From: Fallopia convolvulus
Lineage: Eukaryota; Streptophyta; Magnoliopsida; Caryophyllales; Polygonaceae
Reading direction: 5' to 3'
DNA: 64,000 bases
Assembly (NCBI GenBank): GCA_964016875.1
Contig: OZ024722.1
Location: forward strand, 15,692,576-15,756,575
Positions 19,644-31,474 of the stretch are shown here, one piece after another (position 1 is the first letter of the stretch; each line of letters starts with the position of its first letter). The translations under genes were made by a program, and so were the position numbers. The notes beneath the pieces are model-generated. The model was not told where the DNA came from. It worked only from the letters and a program-made list of their open reading frames with translations, and did not search any database.

Positions 19644-20566
19644 TGTTGGATCGATATGCGTTTGTAAGGGCTTGGGAACTAACGGTTCGGATGTTCCCAA
19701 GGCAGCGGAAGTAAACAATCGCAAGTAATACGGAAAGTAAAAGACACATCTCCTTTATAGAGGAACCCCACGACAACCAACTAGTTGTGTGGGTAAACCT
19801 CTACCTCCGCTTGGAGGATTTTGAACGATCTACTTGTTTTTATTGATTGTTCCCTAGTTACAACAGGCCAGACTTACACTTCTCTATTCCTAGCAGTTCT
19901 TCCTAACTCTAGCAACACTAGCAAATCTTCTCAACCTAGTTCCTAAGCGAACAACTCAACTAAACTCCTGGGAACTTGGATTCGCCGTCGCCGAGATCGA
20001 ACACTCGTCGTCGGGGACTTCTCTTCACATGTCTCTCTTTCTTGTTTGTATGAGAATATGAATTCTGGGAGACTTATTCCAAGCACTATTCATTTGCCTT
20101 TATACTCATTTGAAATTGGGCTGAAATCTTCATTTTAATGTTGTCCAAAATGCCCTTTGTCTTGCATGCCAAGTTTGCAATCTTCACATGTGACTTGATT
20201 TGAACTTAGTCAACTTCAAATGTCAATCGGACCATTGGATCGCTCGCCTCAGTCTGTTCCTCAGACTGAGTCTTGGTTTTGTCTTAGACAGGATCCCGTG
20301 TTTCACGCTGAATGGTCTTGTCTTCACATGTGAGTTCCCATGCGATGGGAACTGTTCTCTCTAGAGTTCATTTGATAGGAACTTGCTTTCATGTACTCCT
20401 GAGTTCCTTTTGTGTTCCTGTCTAGAGAGTCTTTAATAAACCTGGAGTTCCCTTGAAATACTTGAATGTAATCGTTAGTTCCCACATGACGTTTGTCATT
20501 ATCAAAACTAGAGACATTATCATTGTTCGGATGTTTGGAACCAGAGTTCCCAACACCGTCCCAACA
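19644..20566 (-). repeat. 5' LTR of copia element B
   Basis: Bounded by the inverted termini TGTTGG and CCAACA. The same LTR occurs as a solo copy at 30309-31284 in the same orientation, which fixes both ends. The matching 3' LTR of element B is absent. Confidence 0.9.
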
Positions 20567-21612
20567 AAAACCTAACATAAGCAACTCGAATCTTGTATCA
20601 AATCACAAATGGAGCATTCAGGAATATTGAAGAACGCAATGTTAGTAGAGTCGTACCCCCCCCCCATAAAAAAATTCTCACAAGGATGGAAGTGCTCTCT
20701 CCAAGGGAAGGATATAAACGCACTAATTTAGGGCGATCGACATCATCCTTATACAACCAGTGCACACTATAAACTAAAGTACAAGTTCCACGATACTGAG
20801 AGAAACTTCTGTGAAGACTTAAACACAAACAACACACATTATCAACATGACAACCAAAGTCCGGAACATCGAGCGTGATGAATAGTCGTAAGTACATGGG
20901 CGAGGTCTAAGTACTAATGAGGCTCCAAGATATACCCCACATAAGATGAAGTCACAGATCATTCAACGAAGTTCCAATGAGGAACAACAACACATGTAGC
21001 ATGCCCTGCAAATTGGTCTATATATACCGCAGAAATGAGTCAACCAATGATAACGTGACACGTTGCATACCCAACTTGCCGACCCACTAGGTAAAGTGTT
21101 TGCCTCACATTCCACCAATCAACAATCGACACCTCACCTACCAACTCGTTTCTCCCACATCGAGAACCCCCAACATCCAAACCAACCCAATGCCTATTAA
21201 TAGACGGTGAATGAAAAGGGAACATGGGCCGAAAAACATCTCTGGCTCAAGACAATTCCGTGTTAACAAAGATTTCACATGTTGAAACATTCTGAAGGAC
21301 CGCTCTATTTACAAGAGGGAATTCCAAATAGATTCCAAGTCGTTGTTTTAAAAGAGGAATCACTTAGCATAATATGTGAAACTAAGCTGAGAGACTAGAG
21401 TGAGCGAAAGAACATGCATAATCTTAAGAAGTGTGAATAATCTTAAATTGTAAATTTTCTAAGAAGGCATGAGCCGTTTAGGCGTGCATAATTAATAAGA
21501 GTAAATCTTCTATTTATCCATTTATTTAATAAGCTAAGTCCTTGATTATAATGCTCTTTTATTTCGGATTTTAACAATATTTTGATTACACTACAATAAA
21601 CTTATCATACTT
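20567..21612. other. Unassigned sequence right of element B
   Basis: No ORF with family features and no repeat structure apart from a C10 run near 20648. 21572-21612 is similar to 21664-21716 (ATTTTAACAATATTTTGA followed by TACACTACAATAA in both), a short local duplication. Confidence 0.4.
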
Positions 21613-22009
21613 TGGGAAATTCAGGCAATTGTAAGTGATATCCGTCATTTTGTTGCTTATTAAACGAAAAAACTTATCATATTTTAACAATATTTTGAAT
21701 ACACTACAATAATCTTAAGAAGTGTGGTGTTTTTCATTGTTTCATGCAATGCAATTCGGCGGCGGATTTTGTCGCCAGGAAGCTTTTTAGTTTTCCTCAG
21801 CTTAGTTTTGCTATTTCAATTTTTTCCCATGATCGTTGTTAGATCATGTTGATATCTCGTTGTGTAATTCTTGGTTTAGTGATCACCCTCTGTTATTTGA
21901 GTTTCTTAAGATCATCCGCCGTGATGATTTAGGTTAGCCTTGTAATTTACAAGTAACCTAGTGTTGGCCTTGTAATGAGCTAGTAGCTCATTTTATAAAA
22001 AAAATTTTT
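21613..22009 (+). mobile_element. 5'-truncated LINE-like fragment (C-terminal RNase H tail)
   Basis: Near 21735-21840 the plus strand encodes CNSAADFVARKLFSFPQLSF, the characteristic end of the RNase H-like domain of plant L1 LINEs, followed by a stop, an untranslated tail and an A/T-rich end near 22000. TTATCATACTT occurs at 21602 and at 22010 and may be the TSD, but the left part of the interval also contains a locally duplicated sequence, so the 5' boundary is uncertain. Confidence 0.5.
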
Positions 22010-22125
22010 TTATCATACTTCGACTTGATCAAATGTCACTCATAATAAAGCTAGTGTAGTGATTCACGTAGCTTATGTCTAATGCACTTGTTCATAAGTC
22101 CAAGATATTTATTGATTTACGGTGG

Positions 22126-22257
22126 TGGTGATCCGTTCTTGAATCGATTTTCAAAATTTCCACTGCAAACTTTATACTTGACAACTTCGGGGAATGGCGG
22201 ATTTCAATGCGTATTGCACTGTCGGAGAAGAACAAAACCGGGTTTATCAATAGTACC
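22126..22257 (+). pseudogene. Copia gag N-terminal fragment
   Basis: The plus strand reads ILDNFGEWRISMRIALSEKN followed by KTGFINSTL. This matches the conserved start of copia-type gag proteins (YxxWxxxMxxALxxKNKxGFIxGxL). No other part of this element is recognisable; the TRIM LTR begins directly after it. Confidence 0.55.
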
Positions 22258-22372
22258 CTAGGTAAATCGGGGACCGAAAGAAATGGGTGACGTATCGGGA
22301 GTTTTTACCACTTAGCATATAAAGTCAGGATCCACCTTCTAACCCAAAAGCTTAAGCCATTGGGTTGGTATT

Positions 22373-23938
22373 TGATAGGCCAAATCCTACCTCGCAAGTG
22401 TACGGGATTGGTTGTAATACCAAGGTGTCGAACTCTGGGACTATGTTTGTATTCAAAACAGTAGACTAAGTCGTAAAATAAGAAAAGATTGAATTGTGAT
22501 TTTTGCTATGAAACTAATTTGAAACAAACAAACAAGTAAATATGGGCAAACCAATGGGAGAAAGGCTTCTAAGATTAAGGATCACAACAATAATGCTTCG
22601 GTAGACTATAAAGGATGATTGCACAATCTTAATTATGACTTTGCTTGAAGGCAATTGTCTAATGTATCCGCTAAATTCTTTCGAATGTTAACAAACGTAT
22701 CTAGACTCAATTAAACATTCACTTTCGTGACATGCAAATTAAAATCTAGACATTAAAGCACTTAGAATTTAAGATTAAATTGAATCAACATCCGCTTTCG
22801 CGACTTGCTAACTCAAACCAACCTTAAGATTTCTATGACAATTGTTATTCCACAAGAGAATTCAAAATACTTTCATAATAGAGAAAACTCAGGTTCAAAT
22901 CCTAGGGTTCCAACAGGAAAAAGTACCTTTCAGTCTCAATTCCCTGTCTGACTACTTATCAAAGTTTTCACCTTTCAGTATCAAACTTTGGCAAGTTCCC
23001 ATTCAAATTAATTACTAGGGCATAAAGAATCTAGGATTGAATCAAACAAAGCTTCAAACAATAGATTATGCAATTTAATAAATAAGTCTAGCTAGGCATC
23101 ATTGGGTTCACCCTAATCTTAGAATTTGGGGTTTAGCTAGACATGGAAATAGAAGAAATCAATGCAACGATGAGAATCAACATACCGGATTGAAGAAACA
23201 AACAAACTTGATTCAAATCCAGCAAAGCCAAACTCAATTCAACAAAGGTCTTCAAATTCTCCAAAATCTCTCTAAACTTGTCTCTCAAGGAATAAAAACT
23301 AGGTTAAAAGTTCGAACCCCTAACTAGATAACAAAAGAGGGTATTTATACTAAGGAGAGGGTGGAAGAGGTGGCCTAAAAACCCGAGCAAACAAGGCGCA
23401 CGATCAATGGCGCGCTTCGTGCGCCTCGACGCACGACCCTAGGCAACAACGCACGACCCACGCCTAGGAGACGCACGATCGTGCGTCGAGCCACATGACT
23501 CCAGCCAACGCACGGTTCTAGGCTGAGGGACACACGGGCATGGCCTTGGCACCGCACGGTCGTGCACGACCCATGCCTTTCTCTGAACCGAGATGCACGC
23601 GCACGATCCGAAGATTTCTTAACACCGCCTGCACGACCGTGCACCTTAGTGCACGACCTTGGACTTTGATCGTTTGCTCCCTTCTTTTCGGCTCTTGAAT
23701 CGTTCTTTTCCGGTCCCGTTGCCTCCTAGACCGAAGTCCTGATTCCGTCATGTCTTCAAACACGTCCAAATAAAGCTCGAACTTCTCTAAAGTACCTGAA
23801 AAGCATAAATATACGCGTGTAGACATCTATAACGGAATCTCAACCAAAAGTACTAGAAAACACAAGACTAATGAATGAAAACATATAAACTAAGGTCCTA
23901 AATGCATGTCCTAATATGCTCTAAAATGCAAGTTATCA
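22373..23938 (-). repeat. 3' LTR of element E
   Basis: Ends abut TSD GTATT on the left and a polypurine tract on the right. TATA box at 23342-23349 (minus) and GC-rich cassette at 23395-23660. Confidence 0.92.
23342..23660 (-). promoter_or_regulatory. U3 promoter of element E: TATA box plus palindrome cassette (3' LTR copy)
   Basis: Minus-strand TATAAATA lies at 23349-23342. Upstream (23395-23660) is a dense array of GCACGATCGTGC, GCACGGTCGTGC, GCGCACGATC, GCACGACC and related words. It is shorter than the right copy. Confidence 0.7.
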
Positions 23939-25442
23939 AACTCCCCCAAACTTGAACCTTGCTTGTCCTCAAGCAAGAGATAAACTCAACACCCCACAAA
24001 ACAATGCAATTCAAGTATCCACCTCAAATGAAGTTAAGCATTAATCAATAGACTTGTAGTTTACAAATTGAAATCATTGCAAATGCTTTAGAAAATCAAA
24101 AAGATCAAGAGAATGCATCCATTCTAGACCTCACTAGGAGAATGTGTTTATCTCTCTCACTCAAGTGTTTAGGGTATAGTGTTTCGTTCAATTCTCAACT
24201 AAGACCGCTAAACTACCATATGCTTGCATCAGTGTTCTAAATCTCCACTGCTATGGACATTGCATACAACAAAAATCAAGAGGTCTTGTAATGGGTTGTA
24301 ACGTGGCCAAGGTGAGAAGAATAAGGCATGGAATATATTTGGCTATGTGGTGCTAAATCTGGAAAATTGAAATTAAGCTTCATCAACACCAACAACCCTT
24401 TTTATCTTACTTTCTTTCCAAACCTTTATTCACTTCAACTTCTTTCTTTTCCTTCTCACACTTCTTTAGATATTTCTTTCAACCCATTCTCTTCATGGTT
24501 TTTGAGACTTCTTTTTCATATGCACGATATTATCAAGCTCAAACCATTCTTCATTCTCGACCTTTATTCCCTTTACTTCACATTTTTTTTCTTTCTTTCA
24601 ACTCATCCACCATTTTCATTTTTTCAACTCCCCAACTCACCAAAACTTCACAACATAAATCCAGCAAAAATTCCTATTCTCCAGAAGGGTCAGGCTAATT
24701 AGGCTCGGATTTAATTTTGTGGAGCTCAAAAAGATAAGCTATCAAGGCTAACAGGGGCTTCAAAAAGAAAGATTAATATGCAGGGTGGATAGGGAAAATA
24801 TAGGCTAATGAAAAATAATGCCTCAATCACTTTAATGTCATATGCAAGACTCATGTAAGCAGCCTCAAAATAGATATTTAACGCAAGTTCTAGAGTAGCA
24901 AGTCATAGTGAGACACTCACGAAATAATAGAGAGGATAATTAGTCCTAGAAAGGGTAAAAATATGATCTCACAAGGCTAATCATGTCTAGAACTTCAGCA
25001 AAATCTCAAATCTCGAAAGATAACATGTGCTCATTCAATTACAATGTAAAACATACAAATCCACAATCATGCTAATATGTAGAGGTTTCAACAATTCAAG
25101 CATGTAATGGGGTTTAGAGTTATGCAAAGAATAATTAAGAGGACAAGGGGTTTTCCATTAAAAGGGAATCAATAACACCTAAAATACATGATTTTTTTTA
25201 TTTTTGATATTTTTCAGATTTTTTTATGCAAAGACAAATGCAAAAACTTAAACATGAAAATGCAATCTAGCATGAAACTATATGCAATCTAAACTAACAA
25301 CAAACTTGTTTCCCTCCCCCAAGCTTAAAATCTACATTGTCCCCAATGTAGAAAATAAAAGAAAGAGAAGAAAACACTAACCTTGGGTTGCCTCCCAAGC
25401 AGCGCTTGTTTAAGGTCATTAGCTTGACCTTCCATCTTCTTT
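23939..25442 (-). other. Non-coding 3' region of element E with polypurine tract
   Basis: Polypurine tract 23939-23952 (minus AGTTTGGGGGAGTT). At 25380-25430 is a box GGTTGCCTCCCAAGCAGCGC, also found near 58523-58556 in element I and, on the other strand, at 38730-38747 in element F. It marks the sequence just after pol in this group. No ORF is supported here. Confidence 0.75.
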
Positions 25443-25872
25443 TAAGCACTCGGGTCAGGAGGGTCTTTGGTACCCACCCTAACCGGATTTGGATCAACTA
25501 CAAGCTTCAGTCTATGCCTTTGTACTTTGAATTTTCCCGAGTTTTTATGCCAAAGCTCAACTCCACCTCCATGTAAAACTCGAGTCACTATGTATGGCCC
25601 AGACCACTTGTTCCTTTTCTCCCTGGAAACATGTTGGATCTTTCATGAAAAAACATCACCTTGTCTCCAATCTTGACCTCAATTTTTGCTCGGTCCTTCT
25701 TCTTTTTCTTTGGAACTCTACCCTTCATCTCCTTAGCACCATCACCAACTATAGGACTTGTAACCTCTACAACTTGTTGAAAAGGTTGAGCAACATCAGC
25801 AAGTAGCTCTTTTCTCCACATGGTCCTCAATAGTGGGTACACTAAGCTCCAATCGGTCCTTAGAGACCACAA
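25443..25872 (-). pseudogene. Integrase C-terminal tail of element E
   Basis: It encodes VKIGDKVMFFHERSNMFPG and, after a one-base frameshift near 25615, NKWSGPYIVTRVLHGGGVEL to a stop at 25443-25445. This is the GPY/F-type end of a gypsy integrase. It joins almost directly to the protease (junction about 25800-25870), so RT, RNase H and the integrase catalytic core have been deleted. Confidence 0.85.
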
Positions 25873-26521
25873 ACATCAATGATCCATGAACTTCCTTGTC
25901 TATGATATCTATCCTGCAATCATCATCCTCACAAGAAGGTTGTTTAGTAGCTTTTGAAAAACTAAATTCAATTTTCTCATCACCTATTGTGAAGGAGAGG
26001 ACCCCCTGTTTAACATCAATCAAAGTACCTGCAGTAGCTAGAAAGGGTCTTCCCAAGATGACTGGGACAGGCATATCAGCATCAATATCTAATACAATAA
26101 AATCCACAGGAATAAAAAACTTACCTATACGAATAGGTACATCCTCAATGATTCCTTTGGGGTGAACCGATGATCTATCCACCATATAAAGTGTCATTCC
26201 TATAGGTCTAGGTTTTCCCAAACCCAATTCTTTGCAGATGGATAAGGGAATAATACTAACACTAGCTCCAAGATCACATAAAGCATCATAAGTACTATTT
26301 CCAAAGACAATAGGGACAGAAAAAATACATGGATCTCCAAGTTTTGGAGGGAGCTTGTTTTGGATAAGAGCACTGCACTCCTTGCTTAAAGACACGGATT
26401 GGCATTCATCAATCTTCCTCTTGTTGGATAGGATCTCTTTCAAGAACTTTACATAAGAGGGAATTTGCTTCAAGGCATCCGTGAAAGGAATGTTGATGCA
26501 GAGCTTCTTCAACATATCCAC
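25796..26521 (-). pseudogene. Aspartic protease region of element E
   Basis: It encodes the Athila-type protease region: INIPFTDALKQIPSYVKFLK, KLPPKLGDPCIFSVPI, the active-site block YDALCDLGASVSIIPLSICK, and VPVILGRPFLATAGTLIDV, ending IGDEKIEFSFSK. The active-site Asp is present. Upstream it continues from gag with a stop between; downstream it breaks into the integrase tail. Confidence 0.88.
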
Positions 26522-26524
26522 AAA

Positions 26525-28242
26525 TTTTCTAAATTATGGATCCAATGGGGCTTCAGCTCTTCTTTGAGGGAATGGTAGAGGTGGCTTGTATGGTGGTGGA
26601 GGAACATAAGGAGGCTCCTTCTCATCATCTTTTGGCTTTTCAGGAACCTCTTTCTCTCGTAGCTCATTCTCCTTCACCTTCTGAGTCATTGGTGGAGTCT
26701 CAAGCACTCTTCCATTTCTTAGAGATATAGCATTCACTTGGCCTTTCGGGTTAGCTTCAGGTTGACCAGGCAATTGACCACTCGGTCTTGGAGCATTCAA
26801 GGCTTGTTGAGCCAATTGTTGCTCAAACAACTTCTGCTGCTTTTTCATCTCTTGTAGCTCTGAGATCACCTCTTGTTGAAAGGACTGGCTTGCCTTTTGA
26901 CCTGCCACAAGTTGCTCAAGTAGAAGCTCCATAGTTGATTGTTGAGGTTGTGACACAGGAGGAGCAATTTGTGGTTGACGAGCTTTTGGTTGAAACCCAG
27001 GTGGTTGTCTTTGTTGTGCTTGACTATTTCCATAGGAGAAGTTTGGGTGATTCCTCCAACCGGGGTTGTAAGTATTGGAGTATGGGTCATTCCTTGCATC
27101 CCGATTGTAGTTATTCATGTAGCTCACTTCTCCTACCTGTGGCTCACTTTCAGAAGCATACAAATGACAAGCTGATATTGTGTGATCACGTGCTCCACAA
27201 AATTGACAATTTACCACTAAGCTTGATGGTGTAGAACCAATGGGCTTTCCTGCTGTTGCAGCTGTTTCCATCTGTTTTACCTTCTGAGTAAGAAAATCAA
27301 CTTGAGCCCTCAATTGAGTATTAGCATCAACTTCATACATCCTAGAGGCTTTCTTGGCGCTAGATGTGGAACGAACATCAGAATAGTTGTGGGAGTGCAA
27401 TGCAGTTCTTTCAATCAAATCCCATGCCTCGTCTGTTTGCAGATTAGATAGGCCACCTCTAGATGAGTCGTCAATTAGCAGACGAGTTGCACCATCAATT
27501 GCATTGTAGAAGATATCAAGAAGTGCCACCTTAGATTGCCCATGATGAGGGCACAACACAAGAAGCTCCTTGAATCTCTCCCAAGCTTCAAAGTAAGTTC
27601 TCCATCTTTTATCCTGAAATTACTGATTTGCTGCCTCATTTCAAAAGTCTTCTGAGGTGGGAAGTATTTGTTCAAGAAGGTTGAGGCTAACTCATCCCAT
27701 GTTCTGATGGAGTTCTAAGGAAGAGTCTTGAACCATGTCTTGGCCTTGTCCCTTAAAGAGAATGAGAAGGCTCACATCCTGAGTGCGTCATCTGGGACCT
27801 CGTGGATTTTGACAGTTTCCAAGAGCTCAATAAAAGTAGTGAGGTGCTGATGAGGATTTTCAGATGGAAGACCTCCAAATTGATTTTGCTGGACCATATT
27901 GATCAAGGAGGGCTTCAATTCAAAGTAACGAACTTGCACCTCGGGATAGACAACACCAGAAATAGGCCCATGTTGAGCAGGCCTCATATATTCAGCAAGA
28001 GTCTGTGGGTGTTGTTCTTCCTCTTGGAGCACTTGGTTTTGTTCCAACTCAGCCACTCGATTGTTGGAAGCCGCTATTTGGGCTTGTAGATCAGCAACAT
28101 AGGCTCTATGCAAAGCCTCATCGTCTTGGTTTTGATCACCCATAGCTTGGATTGCACGTTGCTCTCTTAGTCTTCTACGGAAAGTATGCTCAATTTCAGG
28201 ATCAAAATTGTTGATTGGTTGAGCGTTCAGGGCTCTTCGCAT
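26525..28242 (-). pseudogene. Gag of element E
   Basis: It starts at ATG 28242 (MRRALNAQPINNFDPEIEHT). In order: a Gln-rich coiled coil, the gag domain (SLINMVQQNQFGGLPSENPH, FSLRDKAKTWFKTLP, TFLNKYFPPQKTFEMRQQIS), one zinc knuckle CX2CX4HX4C (CQFCGARDHTISAC, near 27180-27220), and a Gln/Pro-rich tail ending PPYVPPPPYKPPLPF. It is broken by TGA at 27772-27774, a TAG near 27717 and a frameshift near 27590. Confidence 0.88.
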
Positions 28243-28343
28243 GACCTAGAGAACAATATGAAAACACAAACAAAAGAAACAAAATTAAAAAGAAAAACAG
28301 ACCTAATCTACCGGTTGTGAGAAACAACCAATACTAACTATAG

Positions 28344-28361
28344 TCCCCGGCAACGGTGCCA
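28344..28361 (-). other. Primer-binding site of element E
   Basis: Minus strand TGGCACCGTTGCCGGGGA, one base different from the element A site; 6 bp inside the 5' LTR. Confidence 0.82.
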
Positions 28362-28367
28362 AAAACT

Positions 28368-29973
28368 TGATAGGCCAAATCCTACCCCGTAAGTGCACGG
28401 GATTGGTTGTAATACCAAGGTGTCGAACTCTAGGACTATGTAGTATTAATTGTATTCAAAACAGTAGACTAAGCCGTAAAATAAGAAAAGATTGAATTGT
28501 GATTTTTGCTATGAAACTAATTTGAAGCAAACAAACAAGTAAATATGGGCAAACCAATGAGAGAAAGGCTTCTAAGATTAAGGATCACCACAATAATGCT
28601 TCGGTAGACTATAAAGGATGATTGCACAATCTTAAATATGACTTTGCTTGAAGGTAATTGTCTAATGTATCCGCTAAATTCTTTCGAATGTTAACAAACG
28701 TATGTAGACTCAATTAAGCATCCACTTTCGTGACTTGCAAATTAAAATCTAGACCTTTAAGCACTTAGAATTTAAGATTAAATTGAATCAACATCCGCTT
28801 TTGCGACTTGCTAACTCAAACCAACCTTAAGATTTCTATGACAATTGCTATTCCACAAGAGAATTCAAAATAGTTTCATAATAGAGAAAACTCAGGTTCA
28901 AATCCTAGGGTTCCAACAGGAAAAAGTACCTTTCAGTGTCAATTCCCTGTCTGACTACTTATCAAAGTTTTCACCTTTCAGTATCAAACTTTGGCAAGTT
29001 CCCATTCAAATTCATTACTAGGGCATAAAGCATCTAGGATTGAATCAAACAAAGCTTCAAACAATAGATTGTGCAATTTAATAAATAAGGCTACCTAGAC
29101 ATCATTAGGTTCACCCTAATCTTAGAATTTGGGGTTTAGCTAGACATGGAAATAGAAGAAATCAATGCAACGATGAGAATCAAAATATCGGATTGAAGAA
29201 ACAAACAAACTTGATTCAAATCTAGCAAAGCCAAACTCAATTCAACAAAGGTCTTCAAATTCTCCAAAATCTCTCTAAACTTGTCTCTCAAGGAATAAAA
29301 ACTAGGTTAAAAGTTCGAACCCCTAACTAGATAACAAAAGAGGGTATTTATACTAAGGAGAGGGTGGAAGAGGCGGCCCAAAACCCCGAGCAAACAAGGC
29401 GCACAATCAATGGTGCGCGTCGTGCGCCGAGGCGCACGACCTTAGGCAACAACGCACGACCCACACCTAGGAGACGCACGATCGTGCGTCGAGCCGCAGC
29501 CGCACGACTCCAGCCAACACACGGTTCTAGGCTGAGGGACGCACCGGCATGGCCTTGGCACCGCACGGTCGTGCGTTTGGAACGCACGACCCATGCCTTT
29601 CTCTGAACCGAGACGCACGATCGTGCGCCTATGGCGCACGATCCGAAGATTTCTTAACACCGCCTGCACGACCGTGCACCTTAGTGCACGACCTTGGACT
29701 TTGACCGTGTGCTCCCTTCTTTTCGGCTCTTGAATCGTTCTTTTCCGGTCCCGTTGCCTCCTAGACTGAAGTCTTGATTCCGTCATGTCTTCAAACACGT
29801 CCAAATAAAGCTCGAACTTCTCTCAAGTACCTGAAAAGCATAAATATACGCGTGTAGACATCTATAATGGAATCTCAACCAAAAGTACTAGAAAACACAA
29901 GACTAATGCATGAAAACATATAAACTAAGGTCCTAATTGCATGTCCTAATATGCTCTAAAATGCAAGTTATCA
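28368..29973 (-). repeat. 5' LTR of element E
   Basis: Runs TGATAGGCC to AGTTATCA and is followed by TSD GTATT. TATA box at 29345-29352 (minus), cassette at 29398-29692. Confidence 0.92.
29345..29692 (-). promoter_or_regulatory. U3 promoter of element E: TATA box plus palindrome cassette (5' LTR copy)
   Basis: Minus-strand TATAAATA, then from 46 bp upstream an array of GCACGATCGTGC (twice), GCACGGTCGTGC, GCGCACGA, GCACGACC and GTGCACGACC words. It has roughly 25 bp of extra word-containing sequence relative to the 3' LTR copy (near 29572-29583 and 29618-29636). Confidence 0.72.
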
Positions 29974-30025
29974 GTATTTTGTATGGTTGGTCGATGTGGG
30001 AATATGCATAGTTTTGTCTCCAACA

Positions 30026-30179
30026 CGCCCCCTCAAATGGTAACTAGCCTGCTTAGTTAGCGCTTGAACAATTTTTTAAATATTTTGTTTTTTGATGGAT
30101 TCAGCATCTCATTCACTTTTATATATATCCATTTTTTTACCAGGAAAATCAGACTCGGAACGAACCTGCTCTGATACCA
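30026..30179 (-). other. TRIM interior with polypurine tract and primer site
   Basis: Left end CGCCCCCTCAAA (minus TTTGAGGGGGCG) is the polypurine tract. 30168-30179 is a perfect complement of TGGTATCAGAGC. The 130 bp between are non-coding. Confidence 0.85.
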
Positions 30180-30308
30180 TGTTATATTTTGGGGACCAAA
30201 AGAAACGAGTGACGTGTCGGGAGTTTTAACCCCTTAGTATATAAAGCCAAGATCCACCTTTTAATCTATAAGTTTAAGTCATTGGATTGGGTTTCCTCCT
30301 TTATATGA

Positions 30309-31284
30309 TGTTGGATCGATATGCGTTAGTAAGAGCTTGGGAACTGGCTGTTAAGCTATTACCAAGGCAGCGGAAGTAATGTAAAAGCAAGTAAGACAGA
30401 ATGTAAACGACACAGTTCCTTTATAGAGGAACCCCACAACAACCAACTAGTTGTGTGGGTAAAACTCTACCTCCGCTTGGAGGATTTTGAACGATCTTCT
30501 TATCTTATTGATTGTTCCCTAGTTACACAGGCAAGACTTACACTTCTTTGTTCCTAGCAGTTCTACCTAACTCTAGTAGCACTAGTAAGCCTTCTCGACC
30601 TTGTTCCTAAGCGAACACTTCAACTAAAAATAAGACAGATCGAACCTTACACCTTGAGCTCAATGTCGTAGTTCCCTATCTCCTGGGAACTTGGATTCGC
30701 CGTCGTCGAGATCTAACACTCGCCGCCGGGGACTTCTCTTCTCTTGTCTTTCTTTCTTTCTTTGTGAGTGAATGTAAGTTCTGGGAGAAGTACTTATTCC
30801 AAGCACTATTCATTTGGCTTTATACTCCTTCTTACTTGGGTTGCAATCCTGACTTTCTTTGTGTCCAAAATGCCCTTTGTCTTGCACGCCAAGTCTTTAT
30901 CCTTCACATGTGACTTGATTTGAATTGAGTCAACTTTAAGAATCAATCGGGCCATTGGATCACACGCATCAGTCTGTTCCTCAGACTGAGCCTTTGTTCT
31001 GTTTGAGATAGGATCCCGTGATTTGCACTGAGTGGTCTTGTTTGCGCATGTGAGTTCCCATGTGATAGGAACTATTCTCTCCAGAGTTCCTTTGATAGGA
31101 ACTCACTATCATGTGTTCCTTTGTTCCTTTTTCGTTCTTGGAGATTCCTCGTTAGACCTGGTGTTCCCTTGAAATACTTGAATGTAACACGTTAGTTCCC
31201 ATATGGTGTTTGTCATTATCAAAACTAGAGACACGTGTCGTTGTTCCAATGTTTGGAACCAGAGTTTCCAACATCGTCCCAACA
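30309..31284 (-). repeat. Solo LTR of the copia B family, in the right LTR of the TRIM
   Basis: Termini TGTTGG and CCAACA and full-length similarity to 19644-20566. Flanks TATGA (30304-30308) and TATGC (31285-31289) are a TSD with one mismatch. The TRIM LTR resumes at TAGTGGTATTTTGTATGG. A solo LTR forms by recombination between the two LTRs of a full element. Confidence 0.92.
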
Positions 31285-31474
31285 TATGCTAGTGGTATTT
31301 TGTATGGTTGGTCAACGTGAAAATGCATGGTTTTGTCTCCAACAGTAGTTAGAGAGATCGTGCGTGCACATATGAATCCATATGCGCATATAAACATTGT
31401 ACATAATCAAGTTTAATGTAATTAAATCCCAAAATGAATTCACAATACGAAGAATAACGTGCCAGCAATATTAT

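Larger units (their letters stand above)
1884..20566 (-). mobile_element. Ty1/copia element B, 3'-truncated, carrying two nested insertions
   Basis: From right to left (element 5' to 3') it has a 5' LTR (19644-20566), primer site, gag, protease, integrase and reverse transcriptase. It breaks off at about 1884 inside the RT domain, so RNase H and the 3' LTR are missing. Element A (2900-13371) sits in pol and element C (15710-18281) in gag. The protein sequence reads continuously across both insertion points once the inserts are ignored. Stops and frameshifts are scattered through all domains. A solo LTR of the same family lies at 30309-31284. Domain order protease, integrase, RT defines Ty1/copia; I do not assign a lineage. 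Confidence 0.9.
22373..29973 (-). mobile_element. Athila-like gypsy element E, internally deleted, in the left LTR of the TRIM
   Basis: LTRs of 1566 and 1606 bp both run TGATAGGCC to AGTTATCA, with a perfect TSD GTATT (22368-22372, 29974-29978). It has an Athila-type primer site, a gag with zinc knuckle, a protease and an integrase C-terminal tail. RT, RNase H and the integrase core are missing, so the element is non-autonomous. Most of the LTR length difference lies in the GC-rich cassette. Confidence 0.93.
22258..31344 (-). mobile_element. TRIM (miniature LTR retrotransposon) split by two later insertions
   Basis: The interior is only 154 bp (30026-30179), with a polypurine tract at its left end (minus TTTGAGGGGGCG) and a perfect Met-tRNA primer site at its right end. 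The right LTR is 30180-30308 plus 31285-31344, interrupted by a solo copia LTR. The left LTR is about 22258-22372 plus 29974-30025, interrupted by element E. Both LTRs share GGGGACCRAAAGAAA, GGATCCACCTT, TTTTGTATGGTTGGTC and TTTTGTCTCCAACA. Without the inserts the element is about 0.5 kb and encodes nothing. The outermost left boundary is approximate. Confidence 0.85.

Noticed and set aside
23375..23826. Arg-rich ORFs across the GC-rich part of the LTR of element E
   Set aside because: Frames are open because the palindromic words lack stop codons; no family features, and they differ between the two LTR copies.
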